Shown in pieces: positions 27,421 to 36,215 of a stretch of DNA of 64,000 nucleotides. Both the position numbers and the translations under genes were made by a program. Position 1 is the stretch's first letter; each line of letters starts with the position of its first letter. The notes under the pieces are model-generated. The model saw only the letters and a program-made list of their open reading frames with translations. It searched no databases and was not told the DNA's origin. Source of the DNA: Subtercola sp. PAMC28395 (lineage in GTDB: Bacteria > Actinomycetota > Actinomycetes > Actinomycetales > Microbacteriaceae). The DNA lies in NCBI RefSeq assembly GCF_018889995.1, contig NZ_CP076547.1:2728001-2792000 (forward strand). Reading direction: 5' to 3'.

Positions 27421-28781
27421 TGCCGCGCTCCACACGGCCCACGTCGACAGCCCTGGCCGCTGAGGGCGCCCGTTCACTCGGAGACCCGTATCTGCCCACC
27501 AGTGGCAACGGCGGCTACACCGTGCTGCACTACGACCTCGACTGCGACTATCGGGTTAGCTCCAACAGGCTCAGCGCCACGGCCACGATCACGGCGCGTG
27601 CAACCCAGAAATTGAGCAGGTTCAGCCTCGACTTCGCGGGCCTCGTCGCCAACAAGGTGACCGTCAACGGAACCCGGGCGACCAACGTGATCCAGACGGC
27701 CCGAAAACTCGTGATCACCCCGGCCCTCCCCCTCGACAATGGCTCCGAGTTCACTGTCGTCATCAAGTACGCAGGGCTTCCGAAACCGGTGCGCAGCCAA
27801 TGGGGTGAGGTCGGCTGGGAGGAGCTCTCTGACGGGGTGATCGTGGCCGGGCAGCCGAGTGGGGCACCTTCGTGGTTCCCCTGCAACGATCATCCATCGA
27901 ACAAGGCGACGTACTCCATCGCCTTCTCGGCCGAGACGGCCTACCGGGTGCTCTGCAACGGCGAACTGGTGCTTCGAACGCAGCGGGCCAGCCGCACCCG
28001 GTGGGAATTCGAGTCGCGCGAGCCCGTCGCAACGTATCTGGCGACCGTGCAGATCGGCCTCTACGAGACCATGGGGGTCTCCCAGCGCGGAGTGCTGCAG
28101 TATGTTCTGCTGCCCGAAGACCTGCGTTCGAACGCCCTCGCAGACTTCGAGGACCAGCCACGGATGATGGCACTCTTCGAGCGCTCATTCGGGCCGTACC
28201 CGTTCTCCGACTACACCGTCGTCGTCACCGACGATGAGCTGGAGATTCCCCTCGAAGCCCAGGGCCTGGCGATCTTCGGCCGTAACCACATCGATGGTGT
28301 CGGAGGCTCTGAGCGACTGATCGCCCACGAACTCTCGCACCAGTGGTTCGGCAACAGCCTCACCATCTCGCACTGGAAGGACATCTGGCTGCACGAGGGA
28401 TTCGCCTGTTACGCCGAGTGGTTGTGGGCCGAGGAGTCGGGCTCGCTGACGGCCGACGCTTCAGCAACCCAGGCCTGGAACAAGATCAATCGCCTGCCCA
28501 AAGACCTGGTGATCGGCGACCCGGGCTCCGCCCGGATGTTCGACGACAGGGTCTACAAGCGTGGTGCACTGACGCTCCATGCCCTCCGCACCACGCTGGG
28601 CGACGATGTCTTCTTCACGATTCTGCGCGAGTGGGCAGCGACGCATCGCCATGGCAACGTCAGCACCCCGGAATTCATCGCTCTGGTCGAAACACACTCT
28701 CCAGTGCCCGTACGCTCCCTGTTCGCGGCCTGGCTCGACCAGTCGGGCTTGCCGAAGCTGCCGAAGCGCACAGCGCGCTAG
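27420..28781 (+). CDS. M1-family zinc aminopeptidase
   Basis: 453 residues. The gluzincin motif HELSHQWFGN (His303, Glu304, His307) and the third ligand Glu326 (HEGFACYAEW) are intact. The upstream substrate-binding segment reads LEAQGL instead of the common GAMEN. The protein ends soon after the catalytic domain, so it is a short M1 enzyme without the large C-terminal domain. No signal peptide is seen. Its ATG overlaps the stop of the Pls-like gene (TGATG), which implies coupled translation. In context it could trim or degrade the polymer or protect the host; that is inference from position only. Confidence 0.9.
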   Translation: MPRSTRPTSTALAAEGARSLGDPYLPTSGNGGYTVLHYDLDCDYRVSSNRLSATATITARATQKLSRFSLDFAGLVANKVTVNGTRATNVIQTARKLVITPALPLDNGSEFTVVIKYAGLPKPVRSQWGEVGWEELSDGVIVAGQPSGAPSWFPCNDHPSNKATYSIAFSAETAYRVLCNGELVLRTQRASRTRWEFESREPVATYLATVQIGLYETMGVSQRGVLQYVLLPEDLRSNALADFEDQPRMMALFERSFGPYPFSDYTVVVTDDELEIPLEAQGLAIFGRNHIDGVGGSERLIAHELSHQWFGNSLTISHWKDIWLHEGFACYAEWLWAEESGSLTADASATQAWNKINRLPKDLVIGDPGSARMFDDRVYKRGALTLHALRTTLGDDVFFTILREWAATHRHGNVSTPEFIALVETHSPVPVRSLFAAWLDQSGLPKLPKRTAR

Positions 28782-28800
28782 ACGGCCGACACGACGGCGA

Positions 28801-28832
28801 TCTGCCAGCTACCTCATCTGCCGGTTACCTCA
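28801..28832. repeat. Imperfect 16-bp duplication spanning the DHA2 transporter stop
   Basis: On the plus strand, TCTGCCAGCTACCTCA (28801-28816) and TCTGCCGGTTACCTCA (28817-28832) match at 14 of 16 positions. The second copy contains the stop codon of the minus-strand transporter gene (28825-28827). The two genes converge here with 43 bases between their stops. Confidence 0.75.
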
Positions 28833-30186
28833 ACTGAGGAGCACGCTTCGCATTCTGGATGCCGACCAGGGAGACGACTCCGCCGACCACCAGCAGGGCC
28901 GCCGTCACCAGCGCAGCGCGAGAGAAACCGTCTACCGTGAGGGCATCGCCGATGATGAGTGCCGCAGCTGCGGTCGCGATGAGGCCGGCGACGCGGGAGA
29001 CGGCATTGTTGGTCGCTGACGCGATGCCCGCCCGCTCCGGGTCGATCGAGCCGAGCACGGCCGCGGTCAGCGGGGCCACCGTCATCACCAGTCCGAGCGA
29101 GAACACAACCGTTCCGGGCAGCACCTGGCTGACATAGTCTGCCTGCGCTGTCACCTGCGAGAGCAGCAGGTAACCCACAGCGCCCACGATCGGGCCGGCC
29201 GCCATGAACCAGCGCGAACCGTACCGGCCGGCAAGAGTGCCGAACAGTGACGACAGCGAAATGCTGATCACGGTCGACGGCAGAGAGGCCAGGCCGGCCT
29301 GGGTGGCGGAGTAACCGGCAACCTGTTGCAGAAAAAGGGTGAGGGCGAATCCGCCGAGCGAGAGCGCCGCGTAGATGAAGGCTGTGGCCACATTCCCCAC
29401 CCAGAAGTTGCGCACCCGAAACAGGGAGAGAGGGAGCATCGGGTGCTTCACGACAGCCTCATTCCAGAGGAAGAGCCCGAACGAGGCGAGGCCGAGCGCC
29501 AGCGCTCCCCAGACGATCGGGTTCGACCAGCCCAATCTGCCGTGTTCGATGAGCGCGAAAACCGGCAACCCGATACCGAGAATACCGAGCATGGCACCGC
29601 GATAGTCGATCACCGGCCTCACGGCCCGGGGAGGTTCGAGGTCGATCCCGCGCAGGGCCAGGAGAGTCACCGCGATCGGAATGACGTTGATGGCGAACAC
29701 CAGCCTCCACGACACCAGGTCGACCAGCACTCCGCCCAACAGAGGGCCAGCGAGAAACGCTGTGCTCGTCCACGCTGTCCAGCGGCCGATCGCCTTTGCC
29801 CGTGCCGGCCCATCGAAGTTCGCCACGATGATCGCCAGCGAGCTCGGTACCAGCAACGCCCCGGCGACACCCTGGATGCCCCGGGAGACGATCAGCATCG
29901 CGTCCGTCACCGAGACGGCGCAGAGCACAGAGGCAGCGCCGAAACCGACGAGTCCCCAGAAGATCACGCGGCGCCGACCGAAGGCATCGGAGAGCGAACC
30001 CGCGAGCAGGATGACGGCGGTCAGTGAGATGAGGTACGCATCGACGACCCACTGCTGGCCGGCAAGGCCTCCCCCGAGTTCCCGTGAGATCGCGGGAAGC
30101 GCCACGTTGATGACGGTGCCGTCGAGAAACGCGATGAACGACGACAACACGGCAACGGTCAGAACCCGCCGCTGGTAGCTCGACAT
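28825..30186 (-). CDS. MFS drug exporter, 14-TM DHA2 family
   Basis: About 453 residues starting at SSYQRRVLTVAVLSSFIAFL. Family motifs: LDGTVINVALP in helix 1, GSLSDAFGRRRV in the first loop and GPLLGGVLVD in helix 5 (motif C of antiporters). Members export drugs, dyes or metabolites with the proton gradient. The start is uncertain: ATG 30186 aligns with the family but lacks a clear ribosome site, and longer in-frame readings reach back to the osmC gene. It could export a product of the neighbouring Pls-like locus, though a cationic polymer is an unusual MFS substrate. Confidence 0.88.
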   Translation of the reverse strand: MSSYQRRVLTVAVLSSFIAFLDGTVINVALPAISRELGGGLAGQQWVVDAYLISLTAVILLAGSLSDAFGRRRVIFWGLVGFGAASVLCAVSVTDAMLIVSRGIQGVAGALLVPSSLAIIVANFDGPARAKAIGRWTAWTSTAFLAGPLLGGVLVDLVSWRLVFAINVIPIAVTLLALRGIDLEPPRAVRPVIDYRGAMLGILGIGLPVFALIEHGRLGWSNPIVWGALALGLASFGLFLWNEAVVKHPMLPLSLFRVRNFWVGNVATAFIYAALSLGGFALTLFLQQVAGYSATQAGLASLPSTVISISLSSLFGTLAGRYGSRWFMAAGPIVGAVGYLLLSQVTAQADYVSQVLPGTVVFSLGLVMTVAPLTAAVLGSIDPERAGIASATNNAVSRVAGLIATAAAALIIGDALTVDGFSRAALVTAALLVVGGVVSLVGIQNAKRAPQLR

Positions 30187-30247
30187 CGGGCCCGACGAAG
30201 ACACTGGTTGCAGGGCAGGCACTGGCTGTGGTGACGTCAAGGGGCGT

Positions 30248-30709
30248 TCACTGTGCCCGCGGCTCGTGTAGAACAGAAAAGTTGACCGATTGCGCAATGA
30301 AGCAGAGTTGACTCGCCTCATGGTGCAGCGAATTCGCTAGCTCAGCCTGCCCGGGGTCTGCCAACGTCACAACGGGGCGGAGCGTTACAGAGGTGAAGTG
30401 GCCACCCTGGCCGACCTGCTCCATCACGCCCTCGGCCGAGTCGGTGTAGCCGGTCACCACGACGCCGTGCTGAACCGCGACGTGGAGGTACGAGAGCATG
30501 TGGCACTCGGCCAACGCGGCCAGCAGCAGTTCCTCGGGGTTCCAGCGATCGCGGTCGCCGTGGAAGGTCCGGTCGGCAGACGTCGGCAGTTCGATCTTGC
30601 CGGAGGCCCTGACAACACCCTTTCTGCTGTAGTCGCGGTACCCGGTGGTTCCCGAACCGCGATTTCCCTGCCATTCGACGTCGACGCGGTAGTGGTGTTC
30701 GGTGTTCAC
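30248..30709 (-). CDS. OsmC/Ohr-type peroxide-detoxifying protein
   Basis: 153 residues with both redox cysteines of the family: Cys69 in ALAECHMLSYL and Cys136 in ASQLCFIAQSV. OsmC-like proteins reduce organic hydroperoxides with low-molecular-weight thiols. The sequence fits the broad OsmC branch more than Ohr. The GTG start has GAGGAG directly against it, an unusually short spacing. It is 35 bases from the divergent gabT. Confidence 0.88.
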   Translation of the reverse strand: MNTEHHYRVDVEWQGNRGSGTTGYRDYSRKGVVRASGKIELPTSADRTFHGDRDRWNPEELLLAALAECHMLSYLHVAVQHGVVVTGYTDSAEGVMEQVGQGGHFTSVTLRPVVTLADPGQAELANSLHHEASQLCFIAQSVNFSVLHEPRAQ

Positions 30710-30730
30710 CTCCTCAGACTACGTCGGGGG

Positions 30731-30736
30731 TAATCT
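30731..30736 (+). promoter_or_regulatory. Possible -10 element giving a leaderless gabT mRNA
   Basis: TAATCT ends eight bases before the gabT ATG, and no purine-rich ribosome site is present in the 14 bases before the start. Transcription beginning at or next to the ATG would give a leaderless message, common in actinobacteria. I see no good -35 hexamer. Confidence 0.45.
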
Positions 30737-30744
30737 TTATTACT

Positions 30745-32100
30745 ATGACCGACATCATTGGCAGTTCCGTGTTCACCGTTTCCCAGGAGCGCAAGATCGT
30801 CACGGCGATCCCCGGCCCGAAGTCCGATGCCCTGCATGCCCGGCGTCTGGCCGTCGTGCCCACCGGTGTCTCGTCGGTGCTTCCCGTCTACATCGCCAGG
30901 GCCAACGGCGCGATCCTGGTCGACGTCGATGGCAACCAGTTCATCGACATGGGGGCCGGCATCGGCGTCACGACCGTCGGTCACACCGAGGCGGCTGTGG
31001 TCGAGGCAGCTTCTGCGCAGCTGCACGACGTCACCCACACCCTCTTCACGGTCACGCCCTACGAAGGGTACGTGCGGGTGGCCGAGCTCCTCGCCGAACA
31101 CACCCCCGGCGACTTCGCCAAGAAGACGATGCTCGCGAACTCCGGCGCAGAGGCCGTCGAGAACGCCGTGAAGATCGCCCGCAAGCACACCCGCCGGGTC
31201 GGCGTCGCCGTTCTCGAACACGCCTACCACGGCCGCACCAACCTCACCATGGCGATGAACTTCAAGGCGGCCCCCTACTCCACCGGATTCGGCCCCTTCG
31301 CCGGCGACGTCTATCGCGCACCGAACTCGTACCCCTACCACGACGGCCTCTCGGGCGCCGAGGCAGCGACCCGCACGATCAACTACCTCGAGAAGACCGT
31401 GGGGTCGTACGACCTCGCCTGCCTCGTCGTCGAGCCGATCCAGGGCGAGGGCGGCTTCGTCGTGCCAGCGGAGGGCTTCCTGCCTGCCCTCCAGGCCTGG
31501 TGCACTGAGAAGGGCATCGTCTTCATCGCCGATGAGATCCAGAGCGGCATGGCACGAACGGGTGCCTACTTCGCCAGCGAGCACTTCGGCCTCGTGCCCG
31601 ACATGATCACCTCGGCCAAGGGAATCGCAGGGGGTCTCCCCCTCGCAGCCGTCACGGGGCGAGCAGACATCATGGATTCCGCCCTGCCGGGCGGGCTCGG
31701 CGGCACCTTTGGCGGCAACCCCGTTGCCACGGCGGCGGCGATCGCCGTCTTTGCAGAGATCGAGCGACTCGGCCTGCTGGCTGAGGCCACGCGGGTCGAG
31801 CAGACGCTCTCAGCGGGCCTTCTCGAACTGCAGAAGAAGTACGACGTCATCGGCGAGGTGCGCGGAGTGGGTGCGATGATCGCCATCGAACTCGTGCAGC
31901 CCGGAACAGGCCAGACCACCAAAGAACCCAACCCTGCAGCAGTCACGGCCCTCGCGGCCTACGCAGCCCAGCACGGGGTCATCATCCTGACGGCGGGCAC
32001 CTACGGAAACGTGCTGCGGTTCCTTCCGAGCCTCACCATCAGCGATGCACTGCTCGAAGACGCGCTGGGCGTTCTCGATGCTGGCTTCGCCACGCTGTGA
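30745..32100 (+). CDS. gabT: 4-aminobutyrate aminotransferase
   Basis: A PLP class III aminotransferase of 451 residues. The PLP lysine is Lys292 (SAKGIAGGLPLAAV). The cofactor-binding SGAEAVENAVKIAR and the aspartate in IADEIQSGMARTG are present. GabT moves the amino group of GABA to 2-oxoglutarate to give succinate semialdehyde. The N-terminal AIPGPKSDALHARR and the C-terminal region fit GabT better than ornithine aminotransferase. It is coupled by a GTGA overlap to the asparaginase gene and lies near polyamine import genes. No gabD is in the window. Confidence 0.9.
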   Translation: MTDIIGSSVFTVSQERKIVTAIPGPKSDALHARRLAVVPTGVSSVLPVYIARANGAILVDVDGNQFIDMGAGIGVTTVGHTEAAVVEAASAQLHDVTHTLFTVTPYEGYVRVAELLAEHTPGDFAKKTMLANSGAEAVENAVKIARKHTRRVGVAVLEHAYHGRTNLTMAMNFKAAPYSTGFGPFAGDVYRAPNSYPYHDGLSGAEAATRTINYLEKTVGSYDLACLVVEPIQGEGGFVVPAEGFLPALQAWCTEKGIVFIADEIQSGMARTGAYFASEHFGLVPDMITSAKGIAGGLPLAAVTGRADIMDSALPGGLGGTFGGNPVATAAAIAVFAEIERLGLLAEATRVEQTLSAGLLELQKKYDVIGEVRGVGAMIAIELVQPGTGQTTKEPNPAAVTALAAYAAQHGVIILTAGTYGNVLRFLPSLTISDALLEDALGVLDAGFATL

Positions 32101-33098
32101 CGGCAAGAGAAACATTCGCGACGTCAGAGGCCGTCGAACTCGCGTTCATCGATCGCAGTGGGTTCATCGAATCCCGCCACGGCGGTTCGGCCGTGGTCGT
32201 CGGCCCCGGCGGGCAGGTGATCCGAAGCCTCGGCAACCCCGAAGCGCCCATCATTCCCCGGTCGTGCCTCAAGCCCTTCCAGGCCGTTGCGGTCGCCGAG
32301 GCGCTTGCCAGCGCGGGCGTCGAGCTGACCCCCCTTCAGACCGTGCTGTCGACGGCGAGCCACGCCGGAACCCCTGAGCACGTTGCGGTCGTGCGGAGCA
32401 TCCTCGACCGGGCCGGCCTCACACCGGATGCCCTGCAGTGCCCCCACGACTGGCCCGGTGACTCCGGCTCGCGTGACGGCCTCGTACGCGCGGGCTCCAG
32501 CCGTGCATCTGTCTACATGAACTGCTCGGGCAAACATGCAGCGATGCTGCTCACCTGCGTAGCGAACGGCTGGCCGACAGAAACCTATCTCGAACTGGGC
32601 CATCCCCTGCAGCAACGGATCCGCAGCACGATCGAAAACCTCACCGGAGAGAGTGTTGCAGCCACCGCGGTCGACGGTTGCGGCGCGCCGGTGCATGCGA
32701 TCAGCCTGGTGGGCCTGGCGCGTGGCATCGGTCGCATCACGTCTTCGACCGACGGTTCAGCGCAGTACCTGACCGATTCGGTTCTCGCCAACGGCTGGGC
32801 GATCGACGGCCCGGGGCGCGCAAACACCGTCTGCATCGACGAACTCGGCGTCTTCTCGAAGCTCGGTGCAGAGGGCGTCATGGTCATGGCGGCACCTGAC
32901 GGAACCACGGTGGCCCTCAAGATGCTCGACGGCAGCCTGCGCGCGGCCTCGCTGGTGGGCCTGACGCTCCTCGTCTCAGCCGGAGCACTGGCCCAGGCTG
33001 ACGTCGACCGGGTGCTGCCTGCTCTCGACCTGACTGTGTACGGCGGCACCGAGCCGGTCGGCGCCATACAGGTTTCTTCAGCGGTCATCGCCGCCTAG
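32097..33098 (+). CDS. L-asparaginase II family protein
   Basis: 333 residues matching the thermolabile (Rhizobium-type) asparaginase II family, not the classic AnsA/AnsB fold. Visible family segments are SCLKPFQA, STASHAGTPEHV, NCSGKHAAML and VDGCGAPV. It would hydrolyse asparagine to aspartate and ammonia in the cytosol. The GTG start overlaps the gabT stop by four bases, so it is in the same operon. Together the two genes would feed amino-acid nitrogen into aspartate and succinate. Confidence 0.88.
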   Translation: MTARETFATSEAVELAFIDRSGFIESRHGGSAVVVGPGGQVIRSLGNPEAPIIPRSCLKPFQAVAVAEALASAGVELTPLQTVLSTASHAGTPEHVAVVRSILDRAGLTPDALQCPHDWPGDSGSRDGLVRAGSSRASVYMNCSGKHAAMLLTCVANGWPTETYLELGHPLQQRIRSTIENLTGESVAATAVDGCGAPVHAISLVGLARGIGRITSSTDGSAQYLTDSVLANGWAIDGPGRANTVCIDELGVFSKLGAEGVMVMAAPDGTTVALKMLDGSLRAASLVGLTLLVSAGALAQADVDRVLPALDLTVYGGTEPVGAIQVSSAVIAA

Positions 33099-33200
33099 GC
33101 AATCGGTTCCGATGCGCCGGGCTTTGCCCAGCTCCTCAACCAGCGACGTGAATCCGACGGTTGAGTGGCTGCGCAGCGGAGCATCGAAGCCAGACTCTTC

Positions 33201-34091
33201 CTACTGGATCCGCGCGAGCCTCTTTGCGCGGGCCGCTCGTGACACCTGGGCGACGACCACGATCACGATCGCCAGGAGGAAGACCGCGGAGGCGATGACG
33301 TTCGCCTCCGCCGGAATTCCTCGCGCCGCAGCGATGTAGATGAACTTCGGGAAGGTGTCGACCGCGCCGGAGTTGAAGTTCGTGATGATGAAGTCGTCGA
33401 AGCTCAGCGCGAACGAGAGCAGCGCGGCCGCAGCGATTCCCGGCACGAGCAACGGAAAGGTGATCCGCCAGAACACCGCTGAAGCAGAACCGTAGAGGTC
33501 GCGCCCCGCTTCTTCGAGCGACGGGTCGAGGCTTGCCACGCGAGCCTTCACCGTCACCACCACGAAACTGATGCAGAACATCGTGTGCGCGATGATGATG
33601 GTCCCGAGGCCCTTGTTCACCCCCAACGACAGGAACTGTGCCGCGAGCCCTGCACCCAGCACCACTTCGGGCGTCGCCATCGGCAGGAAGAGCAGCAGCG
33701 AGATCGCCGAGCGCGCCTTGAACCGGTAGCGCACGAGCGCGATCGCGATTGCCGTACCGAGTGCGGTCGCGAGCACCGTGGCGACCACACCGACGAGGAT
33801 GCTGTTGCCGAAGGCCTCGCAGACCCCCTGTGCATCGCAGACGTGCAGCCACTTGTCGAAGGTGAAACCCTGCCAGGCGATGTTGAGTTTGCCCGAATCG
33901 TTGAACGAGAACACGAAGGTGTAGGCGATAGGAATGAGCAGGAAGATCAGCGCGAGAATCGTGTAGATCGGAAGCCCGAGACCCTTGAACCTGATCTTCA
34001 CCCGGCGGCCGCCCGCGCGGGGAGGCGCGGCCATCGGAGCTTCGAGATCAGCGGCGATGGCCCCTGGCCCGGCTGTGGAGAGTGCACTCAT
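33201..34091 (-). CDS. potC: Polyamine-type ABC transporter permease (PotC-like)
   Basis: 296 residues with six membrane helices and the EAA loop typical of importer permeases (LEEAGRDLYGSASAVFWRI). A Pro/Arg-rich cytoplasmic N-terminus of about 30 residues precedes the first helix. It is the last gene of a four-gene operon (binding protein, ATPase, two permeases) and overlaps the upstream permease by four bases. Putrescine/spermidine is the family-based substrate guess. Confidence 0.88.
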   Translation of the reverse strand: MSALSTAGPGAIAADLEAPMAAPPRAGGRRVKIRFKGLGLPIYTILALIFLLIPIAYTFVFSFNDSGKLNIAWQGFTFDKWLHVCDAQGVCEAFGNSILVGVVATVLATALGTAIAIALVRYRFKARSAISLLLFLPMATPEVVLGAGLAAQFLSLGVNKGLGTIIIAHTMFCISFVVVTVKARVASLDPSLEEAGRDLYGSASAVFWRITFPLLVPGIAAAALLSFALSFDDFIITNFNSGAVDTFPKFIYIAAARGIPAEANVIASAVFLLAIVIVVVAQVSRAARAKRLARIQ

Positions 34092-35002
34092 ATCAGGTCC
34101 TCCGTTCCTGCTCGTCGAACATAGATGCCCACGATGATCAGAATCACGGCCATCAGGATGATCGAGAGTGCGGCCGCTATCGGATAGTTCTGCAGCACAA
34201 GGAAGTTCGCCTCGATCGCATTACCGACCATCGACGTCTGCGAACTTCCCAGAAAGTCCCCGCTGGCGTTGATGTAGTCACCGGCCGCAGGGATGAAGGT
34301 CAACAGTGTGCCCGACACGATGCCGGGCATCGAGAGCGGAATGGTCACCTTGCGGAAGGTCGTCCACGGTGAGGCATACAGGTCGCTCCCCGCCTCGATG
34401 TACCGAACGTCGAGACGCTCGAGCGTCGCATACAGCGGCAGCGTCATGAACGGAATGAAGTTGTACGTCAGGCCGAAGATCACCGCGAACGGCGTGCCGG
34501 TGATATGCCCGTCGGCCGGAAAGATCGAGAGCGCCTTGAGCGCGACCACGATGGGCCCCTCGTCACTCATGATCTGCTTCCACGCAAGCGTGCGCAGCAG
34601 AAAGCTGATGAAGAACGGTGCGATCACCAGGGTCAGCAGCAGGCTCTGGAAGAGTGGCCAGCGCCTGGCCTTCACCCCGATGAAATACGCCATCGGGTAG
34701 CTGATGACCAGCGCGAGCACGGTGGCGATCACCGCGTACCCGAAAGCCCGCAGAATCAGCGGCAGGTACTGCCCGACCGCATCGGTGTAGTTCTGCCATT
34801 GGAAGCCGGCGCTGTACTGCCCGATGTCGCCGTCGATCACCGGCTGCTGAAAAGAGGTGAAGATCAGCGAGATCAGCGGGGTGATGAAGAACAGCATCAG
34901 GTACAGGATGCCCGGCAGCAGAAGAATCAGGGCGATCCAGCTGCGCTTGCGAACAGCGGGTTCAGCCGCCGCCGTCGAACTCGCGAACGCGGTGAAGGCC
35001 AT
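34088..35002 (-). CDS. potB: Polyamine-type ABC transporter permease (PotB-like)
   Basis: About 304 residues. The first helix (ALILLLPGILYLMLFFITPL) and the EAA loop (IEAGSDLYASPWTTFRKV) mark a PotB-type permease. I start at ATG 35002, one base after the ATPase stop codon, where the family N-terminus aligns; a GTG-led reading further up overlaps the ATPase gene by 44 bases. It pairs with PotC to form the membrane channel. Confidence 0.88.
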   Translation of the reverse strand: MAFTAFASSTAAAEPAVRKRSWIALILLLPGILYLMLFFITPLISLIFTSFQQPVIDGDIGQYSAGFQWQNYTDAVGQYLPLILRAFGYAVIATVLALVISYPMAYFIGVKARRWPLFQSLLLTLVIAPFFISFLLRTLAWKQIMSDEGPIVVALKALSIFPADGHITGTPFAVIFGLTYNFIPFMTLPLYATLERLDVRYIEAGSDLYASPWTTFRKVTIPLSMPGIVSGTLLTFIPAAGDYINASGDFLGSSQTSMVGNAIEANFLVLQNYPIAAALSIILMAVILIIVGIYVRRAGTEDLI

Positions 35003-35003
35003 C

Positions 35004-36215
35004 TCAGGCCTGCTCGAGCTCGGATTCGGCGGCGCGTGCATCCACACGGGCGCGCGTGGCTATCGTCGCCGTGTCGGCCGCCTCGTCTGAAACTGCGGAG
35101 TCGGGCAGCGGCGCATCTTCCAGCCCGAAGCTGTGCTCGATGCTCCAGCTGACCCAGACCTCGGCTCCCACGTGCACGACGGGCCCGAAGATCATGTTCT
35201 GTGCGAACACGACGATGTCGCCGACACCGGGAACCGCGACGATGTACTGCGTACTCACACCGCTGAACGACACATCGATCACCCGGCCGGGGCCTACGAC
35301 GTTGCGTGATCCGTCGATTACCGGAGCCTCGGTGAGAAGCAGCACCTTCTCTGGCCGCACCCCCACGGTGATCACTCCGCTGTTGCGCTGGGCACGGGCA
35401 CGAGGGATGACCAGGGTTTTGCCTGCGATCGACATTGTCAGGGCATCCGGAGTCGTTGAAACGACGGGCCCCGTGAACAGGTTCGACTGGCCGAGGAAGT
35501 TCGCGACGAACGCGGTTCTGGGCAGTTCGTACAGTTCTTCCGGCGCGCCCATCTGCTCGATCGCGCCCTTGTTCATGACCGCGATGGTGTCGGCCATGGT
35601 CATGGCCTCCTCCTGGTCGTGGGTGACGTGCAGGAAGGTCAGGCCGACCTCGGTCTGGATGTTTTTCAGTTCGAGTTGCATCTGGCGACGGAGCTTCAGG
35701 TCGAGAGCTCCGAGGGGTTCGTCGAGCAGCAGGAGCGCTGGGCGGTTGACGATTGCGCGTGCCAGAGCGACACGCTGCTGCTGCCCTCCGGAGAGCTGGC
35801 CGGGCCGGCGCGACGCGAGGTGGTCGAGTTCCACCAGCCGAAGAGCCTCGTGCGCCTTGTCGAGAGGCTTGGCGATGCTGCGTCGACGGAGACCGAAGGC
35901 GACGTTCTCGAGAACAGTCATGTGGGGGAAGAGTGCGTAGGACTGGAACACGGTGTTCACCGGTCGCTGGAACGACTTCGTCGCTGTGACGTCCTTGCCT
36001 CCGATGAGGATGCGTCCTGCCGTCGGCTCCTCGAGGCCGGCGACAAGGCGCAGCGTGGTGGTCTTACCGCAGCCCGACGGCCCAAGGAGGGCGAAGAACG
36101 AGCCCGCGGGAATGAAGAGGTCGAGTGACTCGATGGCGGTGAAGCCGGGGAAGTGCTTGTTGATTCCGACGAGTTCGAGGTCGGCGCCCTTCTCGGCGAA
36201 TGTCCCGGCGGCCAT
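35004..36215 (-). CDS. potA: Polyamine-type ABC transporter ATP-binding protein (PotA-like)
   Basis: 403 residues. Walker A GPSGCGKTT (Lys51), signature LSGGQQQR near residue 145, Walker B LLLLDEPLGALD and the switch His in HVTHDQEEAM. The C-terminal third is the TOBE regulatory domain of spermidine/putrescine and iron importers. A non-conserved acidic/Ala tail of about 40 residues follows. Its ATG overlaps the binding-protein stop (TGATG). It powers import through PotB/PotC. Confidence 0.92.
   Translation of the reverse strand: MAAGTFAEKGADLELVGINKHFPGFTAIESLDLFIPAGSFFALLGPSGCGKTTTLRLVAGLEEPTAGRILIGGKDVTATKSFQRPVNTVFQSYALFPHMTVLENVAFGLRRRSIAKPLDKAHEALRLVELDHLASRRPGQLSGGQQQRVALARAIVNRPALLLLDEPLGALDLKLRRQMQLELKNIQTEVGLTFLHVTHDQEEAMTMADTIAVMNKGAIEQMGAPEELYELPRTAFVANFLGQSNLFTGPVVSTTPDALTMSIAGKTLVIPRARAQRNSGVITVGVRPEKVLLLTEAPVIDGSRNVVGPGRVIDVSFSGVSTQYIVAVPGVGDIVVFAQNMIFGPVVHVGAEVWVSWSIEHSFGLEDAPLPDSAVSDEAADTATIATRARVDARAAESELEQA

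Noticed and set aside
33099..33200. Weak stems (GGGC-TTT-GCCC near 33119; CTCAAC/GTTGAG at 33135-33165) as a terminator between the asparaginase and potC
   Set aside because: Stems are short, no U-run follows, and such matches are expected by chance in GC-rich DNA.
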